64,000 nucleotides of DNA from Bradyrhizobium sp. CER78. GTDB lineage: Bacteria > Pseudomonadota > Alphaproteobacteria > Rhizobiales > Xanthobacteraceae. Of the stretch, positions 41,978-50,761 are shown piece by piece. Each line of letters begins with the position of its first letter. The first letter of the stretch is position 1. A model generated the notes under the pieces. It was not told the DNA's origin and made no database searches. It saw only the letters and a program-made list of their open reading frames with translations. The translations under genes were made by a program, and so were the position numbers. The stretch spans positions 248,001 to 312,000 of the forward strand of contig NZ_JARVWP010000008.1 in assembly GCF_029846235.1 (NCBI RefSeq). The letters are read 5' to 3'.

Positions 41978-42709
41978 ATGCGCAACACCAAAGCCCGCGG
42001 AAATCTGATGGAGACCTCCCAGCTGTCGCTGCTGCGCGGCCTGCGTCTGGCGTTCGTTGTGGCCGGGATCGGCCTCGTGATGACCGCTGGCCCGGTGCGC
42101 GCCGGCGACGATGAAGATGACGGCGATGACGGCCTGACCTTCGAAGAGCGGATCATCGACAATCTAATGACCGGGCTCGGCGCCAAGAGCGCCGCCAGCA
42201 AGGGCATCGACTACCGCGAGCGCTCGCCGCTGGTGGTGCCGCCGAAGCTCGACCTGCCGCCGCCCGCCTCGACCACGCAGGTCAACGCGCCGAACTGGCC
42301 GAAGGACCCTGATATCGCCGCCCGCAAGGCCGCCATCGCGGCGCGCAAGAAAGAGGTCAAGAAGGAGCCGTGGCAGTCGGCGGTGGCGCTCACGCCGGCC
42401 GAGATCGAGGCCGGCCGCAAGCAGCAGACCGCCACCGAAGGCCGCAAGGAGCCGCTCGAGCCCGGCACGAACACCAATCCGTCGCTGATGCCGAGCCAGC
42501 TTGGTTACACCGGCGGTCTGCTCGGCATGTTCAAGGGCAACAGCAGCGAGTCCAAGCCGTTCAAGGGCGAGCCGACGCGCGAATCGCTGACCGAGCCGCC
42601 TCCGGGCTACCAGACGCCGTCTTCGGGCTTTGCCTATGGCACCGGCCCGATGCAGCCGGTGGCGAAGGAAGGCCAGTACGACGTCATGACCGGAAAACCG
42701 GTGCAGTGA
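41978..42709 (+). CDS. Secreted proline-rich protein of unknown function
   Basis: A 243 aa protein with a signal segment (LRLAFVVAGIGLVMTAGPVRA) followed by an acidic run DDEDDGDDGLTFEERIIDNLMTGLGA and a long Pro/Lys/Gly-rich low-complexity region ending in TGPMQPVAKEGQYDVMTGKPV. No catalytic motif. It sits between lspA and the M16 pair, a position that looks conserved in relatives as I recall, hinting at an envelope role. ATG 42008 is a possible alternative start. Confidence 0.75.
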   Translation: MRNTKARGNLMETSQLSLLRGLRLAFVVAGIGLVMTAGPVRAGDDEDDGDDGLTFEERIIDNLMTGLGAKSAASKGIDYRERSPLVVPPKLDLPPPASTTQVNAPNWPKDPDIAARKAAIAARKKEVKKEPWQSAVALTPAEIEAGRKQQTATEGRKEPLEPGTNTNPSLMPSQLGYTGGLLGMFKGNSSESKPFKGEPTRESLTEPPPGYQTPSSGFAYGTGPMQPVAKEGQYDVMTGKPVQ

Positions 42710-42864
42710 TCGCTTGGCCTCGGCGAACGAAGGCTGACATGGGCAAAGCTTAATGCGGGTGGACGTCCGTCTCTCCGCTTCGTGACGACGGGCACGGGAA
42801 CGACCGTGTACGATGGCTTGCTTTCGCGCCCCGGCCGCATGTCCGGGCTTTCATAAGGACCGTG

Positions 42865-44253
42865 ATGCGCTCTCGCCGATCGATTGCCCTGTTCGCCGCC
42901 GCATTTGTTTCAACGATCCCGCTGTCGGCGACCGGCCTCCGCGCCCAGACCACCGTCACCTCGGAACGCCCTGCCAGCTTCACGCTCGACAACGGCCTGC
43001 AGGTCGTGGTGATCCCCGATCACCGCACGCCGGTCGTGACGCAGATGATCTGGTACAAGGTCGGCTCCGCCGACGAGACGCCCGGCAAGTCGGGCCTCGC
43101 ACATTTCCTCGAGCATCTGATGTTCAAGGGCACCGCCAAGCACCCGGCCGGCGAGTTCTCGCAGACCGTGCTGCGCGTCGGCGGCAACGAGAACGCCTTC
43201 ACCTCCAACGACTACACCGGCTACTTCCAGCGCGTACCGCGCGAGCAGCTGCCCACCATGATGGAGTTCGAGGCCGACCGCATGACCGGCCTGATCCTGA
43301 AGGACGAGAACGTGCTGCCCGAGCGCGACGTCGTGCTCGAGGAGTTCAACATGCGGGTTGCCAACAACCCGGATGCCCGGCTCACCGAGCAGATCATGGC
43401 CGCGCTCTATCTCAACCATCCCTACGGCCGGCCGGTGATCGGTTGGCACCAGGAAATCGAGAAGCTCGACCGCGAGGATGCGCTCGCCTTCTACCGCCGC
43501 TTCTACGCGCCGAACAACGCGATCCTGGTCATCGCAGGCGATGTCGACGTCAAGGATATCCGCCCGCTGGTCGAGAAGAATTTCGGCCCGATCCCGGCGC
43601 AGAAGGCAATCGCCGAGAAGCGCGTCCGACCGCAGGAGCCGACACCGGCCGCCCCGCGCACCGTGACGCTGTCCGATCCGCGCGTCGAGCAGCCGAACCT
43701 GCGCCGCTACTATCTGGTGCCGTCGGCAACGACAGGGGCGGCCGGCGAGAGCCAGGCGCTCGACGTGCTGGCGCAATTGATGGGCGGCGGCGCCAACTCC
43801 TACCTCTATCGCTCGCTGGTGATCGACAAGGGCCTCGCGATCTCGACCGGCGCCGGCTATCAGGGCACCGCGCTCGATCCGTCGCAATTCTCGATCGCGG
43901 TGACGCCGAAGCCGGGCGTCGAGTTCGCCCAGATCGAGGACGCGATCGACAAGGTGATCGCCGACCTCGCGCAGAACCCCGCGCGCGCCGAGGATCTCGA
44001 ACGGGTCAAGACCCAGCTCATCGCCGAGGCGATCTACGCCCAGGACAACCAGGCGACGCTGGCACGCTGGTACGGCGGCGCGCTGACCACCGGGCTCAGC
44101 ATCGACGACATAAGAAGCTGGCCGGAACGGATTAGCGCCGTCACCGCCGAGCAGGTGCGCGCAGCAGCAGCCACCTGGCTCGACAAGAAGCGGTCGGTGA
44201 CCGGCTATCTGATCAAGGATACTGCGCCGAAACGCGAGGAGAAGCGCTCGTGA
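42865..44253 (+). CDS. M16-family metallopeptidase, catalytic member
   Basis: A 462 aa secreted zinc peptidase with a signal peptide (SIALFAAAFVSTIPLSATGLRA). The inverted zinc motif HFLEHLMFKG (HxxEH) and the downstream Glu in VVLEEFNMRV are intact. It overlaps the next gene in GTGA. Pairs of an active and an inactive M16 protein form a clam-shell peptidase, as in mitochondrial processing peptidase and bacterial two-chain homologues; location is the periplasm. AAGGA precedes the ATG. Confidence 0.93.
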   Translation: MRSRRSIALFAAAFVSTIPLSATGLRAQTTVTSERPASFTLDNGLQVVVIPDHRTPVVTQMIWYKVGSADETPGKSGLAHFLEHLMFKGTAKHPAGEFSQTVLRVGGNENAFTSNDYTGYFQRVPREQLPTMMEFEADRMTGLILKDENVLPERDVVLEEFNMRVANNPDARLTEQIMAALYLNHPYGRPVIGWHQEIEKLDREDALAFYRRFYAPNNAILVIAGDVDVKDIRPLVEKNFGPIPAQKAIAEKRVRPQEPTPAAPRTVTLSDPRVEQPNLRRYYLVPSATTGAAGESQALDVLAQLMGGGANSYLYRSLVIDKGLAISTGAGYQGTALDPSQFSIAVTPKPGVEFAQIEDAIDKVIADLAQNPARAEDLERVKTQLIAEAIYAQDNQATLARWYGGALTTGLSIDDIRSWPERISAVTAEQVRAAAATWLDKKRSVTGYLIKDTAPKREEKRS

Positions 44254-45614
44254 CCTATTCCCTCACCCGCCGCGCGGCGCTGATCGGCGGCGCCTGCGCC
44301 GCGCTGCTGACGCTGACGTCGGTGCCCTCGCAGGCCGCGGCCAAGATCCAGCGGCTGGTATCGCCCGGCGGCATCGAGGCCTGGTTCGTGCAGGACGCGA
44401 CCGTGCCGCTGATCGCGATGGAATATTCCTTCGGCGGCGGCGCCAGCCAGGATCCGCCCGGCAAGTCCGGCGTCGGCAATCTGGTCGCCGACCTGCTCGA
44501 CGAGGGCTCCGGCGATCTCGATTCCAAGACCTATCACGAACGGCTCGAGCGCCGCGCCATCGAGCTCAGCTTCCAGTCCAACCGCGATCAGTTCCGCGGT
44601 TCGCTGCGCATGCTCAAGGACAACAAGGACGAAGCCTACGACCTGTTGCGGATGGCGCTGAGCTCGCCGCGGTTCGAGCCGAAGGACGTCGAACGCATCC
44701 GCGCCCAGGTGATCTCGAACCTGCGCCGCGAATCGACCAATCCGTCCTCGCTGTCCGGCCGCAAGTTCCTCGAGCTCGCTTTCGGCGATCATCCCTATGG
44801 CAGGCCGGCGACCGGCACGCTCGAGAGCGTGCCCACCATCGAGATCTCCGATCTGAAGGACTATGTCCGCCGCATCATCGCCAAGGATACGCTGCGGATC
44901 GCCGTTGTCGGCGACGTCGACGCCGACACGCTCGGCAAGCTGCTCGACAAGACCTTTGGCGACCTGCCCGCCAAGGCCGAATTGACGCCGGTTCCCGACG
45001 TCGTGGCGACCAAGCCGCCGCAGCGCGCCTTTGTCCCGCTCGACGTGCCGCAGACCATCGTCACCTTCGGCGGCCCCGGCATCAACAGGCACGACCCTGA
45101 TTTCATGGCCGCCTATGTGGTGAACCACATTCTCGGCGGCGGCGGGCTGTCGTCGCGGCTCTACAAGGAAGTGCGCGAGAAGCGCGGGCTGGCTTACTCG
45201 ATCTATGAGGCGCTGCTCTGGATGGATCACTCCGCGCTGTTCATCGGCAACACCGGCACCCGCGCCGACCGTGCCGGCGAGACCATCGATGCGATCGAGG
45301 CGGAGGTCCGCCGCATCGCCGAGCAGGGTCCGACGCAGCAGGAACTCGACGAGGCGAAGTCCTATCTGAAGGGCTCGCAGATGCTGGCGCTCGACACCTC
45401 CTCCAAGCTCGCGCAGGCGATGCTGCAATACCAGCTCGACAAGCTGCCGATCGATTACATCGAGAAGCGCAGCGCCATCGTCGATGCGGTGACGCTCGAC
45501 GACGTCAAGCGGGTCTCCAACCGGCTGTGGGGCAATGGCTTGCTCACCGTGATCGTCGGCCGCGCCCCGCAAGCCGCCGCGCAGCCGGTGTCGGCGCCGC
45601 CGAAGGCGAACTGA
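44250..45614 (+). CDS. M16-family metallopeptidase, non-catalytic partner
   Basis: A 454 aa protein from GTG 44250 with a Tat-like or Sec signal (RRAALIGGACAALLTLTSVPSQAAA). At the zinc position it reads GVGNLVADLLDEGSGD, so the HxxEH motif is lost, as expected for the regulatory subunit. The C-terminal Arg-Tyr pair region VREKRGLAYSIYEALL that clamps substrate is present. It is coupled to the active subunit by a 4 bp overlap. Confidence 0.92.
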   Translation: MTYSLTRRAALIGGACAALLTLTSVPSQAAAKIQRLVSPGGIEAWFVQDATVPLIAMEYSFGGGASQDPPGKSGVGNLVADLLDEGSGDLDSKTYHERLERRAIELSFQSNRDQFRGSLRMLKDNKDEAYDLLRMALSSPRFEPKDVERIRAQVISNLRRESTNPSSLSGRKFLELAFGDHPYGRPATGTLESVPTIEISDLKDYVRRIIAKDTLRIAVVGDVDADTLGKLLDKTFGDLPAKAELTPVPDVVATKPPQRAFVPLDVPQTIVTFGGPGINRHDPDFMAAYVVNHILGGGGLSSRLYKEVREKRGLAYSIYEALLWMDHSALFIGNTGTRADRAGETIDAIEAEVRRIAEQGPTQQELDEAKSYLKGSQMLALDTSSKLAQAMLQYQLDKLPIDYIEKRSAIVDAVTLDDVKRVSNRLWGNGLLTVIVGRAPQAAAQPVSAPPKAN

Positions 45615-45655
45615 GGCGCTTCAGCGCGCCCCTACTTCATACACCACCGTCGTGG

Positions 45656-45831
45656 CCCCCCTCTCCCCACCCTCCCCCGCAAGGGGGGAGGGAGCCTGAT
45701 GGGCGTGCTCACCTCACATGTATCCTCACCTAGATCGCGCAGATCGCGTCGAACGCTGACGTTTCGATTGTCAGGGACGCGCAAGCAGTAGGGCTCCCTC
45801 CCCCCTTGCGGGGGAGGGTTGGGGAGAGGGG
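45656..45831. repeat. MITE-like palindromic element, family D
   Basis: CCCCCTCTCCCCACCCTCCC at the left and GGGAGGGTTGGGGAGAGGGG at the right, followed inward by CCCGCAAGGGGGGAGGGAGCC against GGGCTCCCTCCCCCCTTGCGG. It fills over half of the 332 bp gap between the second M16 gene and arfB; the rest has no gene. Confidence 0.8.
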
Positions 45832-45946
45832 TGAGCCGCGAGCTCAGACCGTAGACATCACAAGCGCTGCATCCACGCACCCCGAGCACACGCAACACAA
45901 ACCCGCTATCCTGCGGCCGCCGATTCTTCCCTCCACGGGTGATGTC

Positions 45947-46366
45947 ATGCTGCGGGTGTCCCGCGACCTTACGATCGACGAGAACGACATTGAGATCGTC
46001 TTTGTCCGCGCCTCCGGTCCGGGCGGGCAGAACGTCAACAAGGTCTCGACCGCAGCCCAGCTCCGCTTCGACACGACGAAGATTGCACTGCCGCCGGACG
46101 CGGCGCAGCGGCTGGCGCGGCTCGCCGGAAGCCGCATGACCAAGGACGGCGTGATCGTGATCCAGGCGTTCCGCTTCCGCACCCAGGAGCGCAATCGCGC
46201 AGACGCAATCGAGCGGCTGCTCGATATGCTCAGGGAAGCGATGGTGCGGCCGACACCGCGGCGGCCGACCAAGCCGACGCTCGGCTCCAAGCAACGCCGG
46301 CTCGAAGGCAAGAAGCGCCGCAGCGACATCAAGGCCGGCCGCGGCACGCGCCGCTTCGACGACTAG
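45947..46366 (+). CDS. arfB: Alternative ribosome-rescue factor, peptidyl-tRNA hydrolase ArfB
   Basis: A 139 aa protein that rescues ribosomes stalled without a stop codon. From ATG 45947 it shows the GGQ motif in ASGPGGQNVNKVST and the basic C-terminal tail (SKQRRLEGKKRRSDIKAGRGTRRF) that enters the empty mRNA channel. The in-frame extension upstream of 45947 reads into the repeat and is not coding. Confidence 0.95.
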   Translation: MLRVSRDLTIDENDIEIVFVRASGPGGQNVNKVSTAAQLRFDTTKIALPPDAAQRLARLAGSRMTKDGVIVIQAFRFRTQERNRADAIERLLDMLREAMVRPTPRRPTKPTLGSKQRRLEGKKRRSDIKAGRGTRRFDD

Positions 46367-46547
46367 AGCGTCTTCGAGCGAAGCGCTCCAGCGAACGCCG
46401 GACACAGCGCACGCGCGGCGCTGCATCCGGGATCGATCATCGCGGCACTTGAGCAGACAAACGCGGGAAATGCGTTTGCGCGGAGATCATCGTCAAACAA
46501 GAAGCCGAAGCGCGCTAGACTAGCGCCTCAGCACATCTCATCGCGCC

Positions 46548-46859
46548 TTAGTACTTCTTGGTTCCCGGCGCCATCTCGGAACCGCCGGACTTCGGCGTCG
46601 TCGCGTGGCCGCTGCTGCTGCCGACCGTTCCCTTGTTGCCTGACTTGGCAGTGGCGCCGCCCTTCTGGCTCGGCGTCGGCTGCGCCGCCATTTCCTCATC
46701 GCCGCTGCCGGACATGCCGCCGCCCTGCTGCATCGTTCCTGCGCCCGGCGCGCCGCCGCGAAGCTGGGTGTTGGGTGTAGCCGCTCCCTGTGCCAGGACG
46801 GGGCCGGCCATCGCGGCCGAGATGGCAAGGGCGAGCACGCTGGTTTTTGCAAACGTCAT
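46548..46859 (-). CDS. Small secreted Gly/Ser-rich protein
   Basis: A 103 aa protein with signal peptide MTFAKTSVLALAISAAMAG ending VLAQ. The mature part is Gly, Ser, Met, Lys and Gln rich (TMQQGGGMSGSGDEEMAAQ, KSGNKGTVGSSSGHA) with no fold prediction possible by eye. ATG 46859 has AGGAG 5 nt upstream; ATG 46862 adds one Met. Function unknown. Confidence 0.75.
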   Translation of the reverse strand: MTFAKTSVLALAISAAMAGPVLAQGAATPNTQLRGGAPGAGTMQQGGGMSGSGDEEMAAQPTPSQKGGATAKSGNKGTVGSSSGHATTPKSGGSEMAPGTKKY

Positions 46860-47162
46860 CATTTCTCCTGGACTTTGATTGACGATGGAAGGAGCGACGC
46901 AGGTCGTGCGCCGTTTGCAGCGCCGACCCTAAAACCCCATCGCGCAAGACTGAATTTCCGCAAACGGCGCACACGCAATGCAAGCTGCGTCGTGTGGTGA
47001 TCGTGCAGGGATTTCGCGGTCATTTTGCGGATTTGTCGTCCGCATATGCGGCAGCGACCGGTTCCGCGCCAAACCGCTGCCCAGCTTTGTTCTGCTGTGA
47101 AACAGCCCGCTACTACCAACGGCGGATTTCAGCCTCCTACAGTCACGGCACAGAGGGCGGTG
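46860..47162. other. 303 bp divergent region upstream of the cytochrome c operon
   Basis: No gene. It must carry the promoter of the small secreted protein and that of the cytochrome c/GMC operon. CCGCATATGCGG at 47040-47051 is a perfect 12 bp palindrome about 110 bp before the cytochrome gene, and a possible operator. Confidence 0.5.
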
Positions 47163-47582
47163 ATGTATATGACAAAGCTGCGCGCAGGGTGGGCTGCAGG
47201 ATGGACGTCGGCGCTGGGATTTTGCAGCGCAATGCTTGCAGTGCAAATTGCGGCTGCGCAAATGCCCCTGCCCGCCGCCAAGCCGCCCGACGGGGCGACG
47301 CTGTTCAAGCAGCAATGCGCGACCTGCCACACCTCAAACGCGACAGATCCCGTCCGGCAAGGACCGTCGCTCTACAAGGTCGTCGGCCGCCATGCCGGCA
47401 AGGCTGACGGCTTCAAATATTCCGCAGGTCTAGCCAAGGCAGATTTCGTCTGGGACGACGCCAGGCTCGATGCCTGGCTGACCAATCCGCAAGAGGTGAT
47501 CCCCGGCAGCGTGATGGCCTATCGACAGGCCAAGCCGGAAACCCGCGCCATGATCATCGCCTATCTGAAGGAGCTGAACTGA
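47163..47582 (+). CDS. Periplasmic monohaem cytochrome c
   Basis: A 139 aa class I cytochrome. Signal peptide ends QIAAAQ (about residue 33). Haem attachment CATCH is followed by QGPSLYKVVGR and FKYSAGLAKADFVWDDARLDAWLTNP; the distal Met ligand is probably in PGSVMAYR. This resembles cytochrome c2-type electron carriers. ATG 47169 is an alternative start. The VOC gene follows with no gap, then the GMC dehydrogenase genes, so it may be their electron acceptor. Confidence 0.88.
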   Translation: MYMTKLRAGWAAGWTSALGFCSAMLAVQIAAAQMPLPAAKPPDGATLFKQQCATCHTSNATDPVRQGPSLYKVVGRHAGKADGFKYSAGLAKADFVWDDARLDAWLTNPQEVIPGSVMAYRQAKPETRAMIIAYLKELN

Positions 47583-47978
47583 ATGGCGAAACCCGTGCAT
47601 TCGATGATCCGCGTGTTCGACGAGGCCAGGGCGCTCGACTTCTATCATCGCGCGTTCGGCCTCGAGATCGCGGACAATCTGCGCTTTCCCGATTTCGCGC
47701 TGATCTATCTGCGCCATCCGTCCTCGCCATTCGAGGTCGAGCTCACGGTCAATTTCGATCGCAAGGAGCCCTACGCGCTCGGCGATGGCTACGGCCATCT
47801 CGCCGTCGTCGTCGATGACGTCGATGCCGAGCACGCGCGCTTCGAGAAGGAGAAGCTGTCGCCCGGGCCGCTGCGCGACTTCAAGCATGACGGCCGGACG
47901 TTGGCTCGCTTCTTCTTCGTCACCGATCCCGACGGCTACAAGATCGAGGTGATCCAGCGCGGCGGGCGCTTTGGCTAA
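47583..47978 (+). CDS. VOC-family protein (glyoxalase I-like)
   Basis: A 131 aa cytosolic protein with two beta-alpha-beta-beta-beta units. It reads VHSMIRVFDEARALDFYHRAFG, then LIYLRHPSSPFEVELTVNFD and GYGHLAVVVDDVDAEHARFE, ending DPDGYKIEVIQRG. Metal ligand positions His3-like, Glu (FEVELT), His (YGHLAV) and Glu (KIEVI) match lactoylglutathione lyase. Substrate unproven. It starts at the base after the cytochrome c stop codon. Confidence 0.88.
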   Translation: MAKPVHSMIRVFDEARALDFYHRAFGLEIADNLRFPDFALIYLRHPSSPFEVELTVNFDRKEPYALGDGYGHLAVVVDDVDAEHARFEKEKLSPGPLRDFKHDGRTLARFFFVTDPDGYKIEVIQRGGRFG

Positions 47979-48010
47979 TCCAATTACAAAAAATGTCTAC
48001 GGAGGAAACC

Positions 48011-48559
48011 ATGAGAGAAATCGATCGACGCAGCAAATATGACCGGCGTGTCTTTCTCAAAGGCGCGGCCGCCACCGCACCCGCCGTCGCGATCGCGACA
48101 TCGACCGGGCTCGGCATCACCGATGCCTGGGCTGAAGGTGCCTCGACGCTGACGCCAGCGACCATGAAGACGCTCTTGAAGATGGCGCGCGACATCTATC
48201 CGCACGATTTCCTCGGCGACAGCTATTACATCACCGCGGTCAAGCCGTGGGACGACAAGGCCGCCAAGGACCCGGCGGTCAAATCGCTGATCAATGACGG
48301 CGTCGCGCGGCTCGATGCGGAGGCAAACGACCGCCACAAGATGCCCTATGCGGAGGTCGCCTGGGAGAACGATCGCGTCGCGCTGCTGCAACGGATCGAG
48401 ACCAGCGCATTCTTCCAGAAAATCCGCGGCGATCTGATCGCCTCGCTCTACAACAACAAGGAGGTCTGGCCGCGGTTCGGCTACGAGGGCTCCTCCGCCG
48501 AGCATGGCGGCTACATCAAGCGCGGCTTCGCCGACATCGATTGGTTGCCGAAGGTTTGA
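48011..48559 (+). CDS. Tat-secreted small subunit of a GMC dehydrogenase (gluconate 2-dehydrogenase subunit 3-like)
   Basis: A 182 aa protein with GGAGG before ATG 48011. It begins with a twin-arginine signal (DRRVFLKGAAATAPAVAIA), and the mature part (TMKTLLKMARDIYPHDFLGDSYY...) fits the small subunit of FAD-dependent sugar or alcohol dehydrogenases, which carries the folded catalytic subunit through the Tat pore. The GMC gene follows 24 bp later and lacks its own signal peptide. Confidence 0.85.
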   Translation: MREIDRRSKYDRRVFLKGAAATAPAVAIATSTGLGITDAWAEGASTLTPATMKTLLKMARDIYPHDFLGDSYYITAVKPWDDKAAKDPAVKSLINDGVARLDAEANDRHKMPYAEVAWENDRVALLQRIETSAFFQKIRGDLIASLYNNKEVWPRFGYEGSSAEHGGYIKRGFADIDWLPKV

Positions 48560-48583
48560 ACCGACAACGCCAAGGAGGAAGCC

Positions 48584-50152
48584 ATGGCAAAATTCGATCT
48601 GAATGACAGCGGCGTTGTCGTGATCGTCGGCTCCGGCGCCGGCGGCGGAACGCTCGGCAATGAACTGGCGCAGAAGGGCATCAAGGTCGTGATCCTGGAA
48701 GCCGGCCCGCGCATCGAGAACCAGGATTTCATCAACGATGAATGGGACAGCTTCAGCCAGCTCGCCTGGTCCGACGCGCGCACCACCTCGGGCACCTGGC
48801 GCGTGCACAAGGACTTTCCCAGCATTCCAGCTTGGATCGTGAAGGCGGTCGGCGGCTCCACCGTGCACTGGGCCGGCGCCTCGCTGCGCTTCGACGAGCA
48901 CGAGTTCAAGATCAAGTCGGCTTACGGCAATATCCCCGGCGCCAATCTGCTGGACTGGCCGATCACGCTCGCCGAGATGGAGCCGTATTACGCCAAGGCC
49001 GAGAACAAGATGGGCGTCACCCGCACCAACGGGATTCCGGGACTGCCCGGTAACAATAACTTCAAGGTGATGGAGGCCGGTGCCAAGAAGCTCGGCTACA
49101 AGGAGGTTCATACCGGGCGGATGGCGATCAACAGCGAGCCGCGCGACGGCCGCGGCTCCTGCCAGCAGATCGGCTTCTGCTTCCAGGGCTGCAAGTCGGG
49201 CGCCAAATGGTCGACGCTCTACACCGAGATCCCGAAGGGCGAGGCCACCGGCAATCTCGAGGTGCGCCCCGGCAGCATGGTGATCAAGATCGAGCATGAT
49301 CAATCCGGCAAGGTGACCGGCGTGGTCTATGCCGATGAGACCGGCGCGATGCAGCGTCAGAAGGCCCGCGTGGTCGCAGTCGCCGGCAACTCCATCGAGA
49401 GCCCGCGGCTATTGCTCAACAGCGCGTCCAGCATGTTCCCGGATGGCCTTGCCAACTCATCCGGCCAGGTCGGTCGCAATTATTTGCGGCACATGACCGG
49501 CAGCGTGTATGCGACCTTCGAGAAGTCGGTGCACATGTATCGCGGCACCACGATGGCCGGCATCATCCGCGACGAGGCGAAGAACGATCCGAAGCGCGGC
49601 TTCGTCGGCGGCTACGAGATGGAAACGCTGTCGCTCGGCCTGCCCTTCATGGCCGCGTTCCTCAATCCCGGCGCCTGGGGCCGCAGCTTCACCAGCGCCA
49701 TGGAAGGCTATCCGCGGATGGCCGGCATGTGGCTGGTCGGCGAGGACCTGCCGCAGGAGACCAACCGCGTCACGCTGGATCCGAACGTCAAGGACAAGTT
49801 CGGCATGCCGGTCGCGAGCGTGCATTTCGACGACCACCCGAACGACGTCGCGATGCGCGATCACGCCTACAAGCAGGGCGCCGCGGTCTATGAGGCGGTC
49901 GGCGCCACTGTGACCTATCCGACGCCGCCCTATCCATCGACCCACAACATGGGCACCAACCGGATGAGCGAGAAGCCGCGCGACGGCGTGGTCAACAAGT
50001 TCGGCCAGACCCACGACATCAAGAACCTGTTCGTCTCCGACGGCAGCCAGTTCACATCAGGTGCGGCGTGCAATCCGACGCTGACGATCGTGTCGCTGGC
50101 GATCCGCCAGGCCGACAGCATCGCCGGCGCGATGCAACGCAAGGAAATCTAG
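48584..50152 (+). CDS. GMC-family FAD-dependent dehydrogenase with Cys cluster
   Basis: A 522 aa flavoprotein. FAD-binding GSGAGGGTLG at residues 16-25, GGSTVHWAG at 90-98, and C-terminal catalytic region HNMGTNRM ... GAACNPTLTI with the family His and Asn. Cys193, Cys199 and Cys203 (GSCQQIGFCFQGCKSG) resemble the Cys set that holds a 3Fe-4S cluster in bacterial FAD-glucose dehydrogenase, though the first spacing here is five residues. No signal peptide; export would be with the Tat small subunit. Substrate unknown, likely a sugar, sugar acid or alcohol. Good AGGAGG upstream. Confidence 0.9.
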   Translation: MAKFDLNDSGVVVIVGSGAGGGTLGNELAQKGIKVVILEAGPRIENQDFINDEWDSFSQLAWSDARTTSGTWRVHKDFPSIPAWIVKAVGGSTVHWAGASLRFDEHEFKIKSAYGNIPGANLLDWPITLAEMEPYYAKAENKMGVTRTNGIPGLPGNNNFKVMEAGAKKLGYKEVHTGRMAINSEPRDGRGSCQQIGFCFQGCKSGAKWSTLYTEIPKGEATGNLEVRPGSMVIKIEHDQSGKVTGVVYADETGAMQRQKARVVAVAGNSIESPRLLLNSASSMFPDGLANSSGQVGRNYLRHMTGSVYATFEKSVHMYRGTTMAGIIRDEAKNDPKRGFVGGYEMETLSLGLPFMAAFLNPGAWGRSFTSAMEGYPRMAGMWLVGEDLPQETNRVTLDPNVKDKFGMPVASVHFDDHPNDVAMRDHAYKQGAAVYEAVGATVTYPTPPYPSTHNMGTNRMSEKPRDGVVNKFGQTHDIKNLFVSDGSQFTSGAACNPTLTIVSLAIRQADSIAGAMQRKEI

Positions 50153-50166
50153 GTCCCTCAAACTGA

Positions 50167-50202
50167 AGCGGCCTTGTCCTCCCCGGACAAGGCCGCTCTT
50201 TT
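50167..50202 (+). terminator. Strong rho-independent terminator of the GMC operon
   Basis: AGCGGCCTTGTCC-TCCCC-GGACAAGGCCGCT followed by CTTTT: a perfect 13 bp stem 14 bp past the GMC stop codon. It closes the cytochrome c-VOC-small subunit-GMC operon. Confidence 0.95.
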
Positions 50203-50223
50203 CTGCGCGATGCGTCCGAAAGC

Positions 50224-50535
50224 CTACTCCGCGGCGTCGAGGATCGGCTGGCCCTGGAATTCGGGAACTGCCGCTGCGCTCTGCGAGCGATAAATCAAAC
50301 AGCAGCACCGCAACAGCGATGCGAAATTATTGACCTCGCCATGATGGTCGAGCACTTCGCCATACAGCGTGGTGACGAACTTGGCGACACTCATCCCCTC
50401 CTTGGCGGCGATCTCCTCCAGCGTGTCCCAGAACGACATCTCCAGCCGGATCGAGGTGCAATGGCCGCCGATCCGCAGCGACCGGGTCTGCGATTCATAA
50501 TTGCGCTGCGGCTGGTGCGAGAACAAATGGCACAT
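50224..50535 (-). CDS. Ribbon-helix-helix domain protein
   Basis: A 103 aa protein. The segment QTRSLRIGGHCTSIRLEMSFWDTLEEIAAKEGMSVAKFVTTL is the ribbon-helix-helix DNA-binding fold (strand then two helices). A second half has clustered Cys (LLRCCCLIYRS). Members of this family (COG4321-like) are conserved in alphaproteobacteria and little studied. It is convergent with the GMC operon across the terminator. Confidence 0.8.
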   Translation of the reverse strand: MCHLFSHQPQRNYESQTRSLRIGGHCTSIRLEMSFWDTLEEIAAKEGMSVAKFVTTLYGEVLDHHGEVNNFASLLRCCCLIYRSQSAAAVPEFQGQPILDAAE

Positions 50536-50761
50536 GGCTATCCTCCCGATCGGATTATAATTTTTCTAAACGATATACCCGCCCGTAGAGCCCCACAATC
50601 GCCACGTAGGACGTAGCCGGCGCACACGCGAAGGTGAGCGTCTTCAAGGCGATAGGCCGGCTCCATCCCCAGCTAAAGGCAGCCATTCGCGGACCGGCCC
50701 ATGCATTTGGCCGGCGAGCCGACTAGAATGCCGCCCAACCTCGAATCCGATTACGCAGTCC

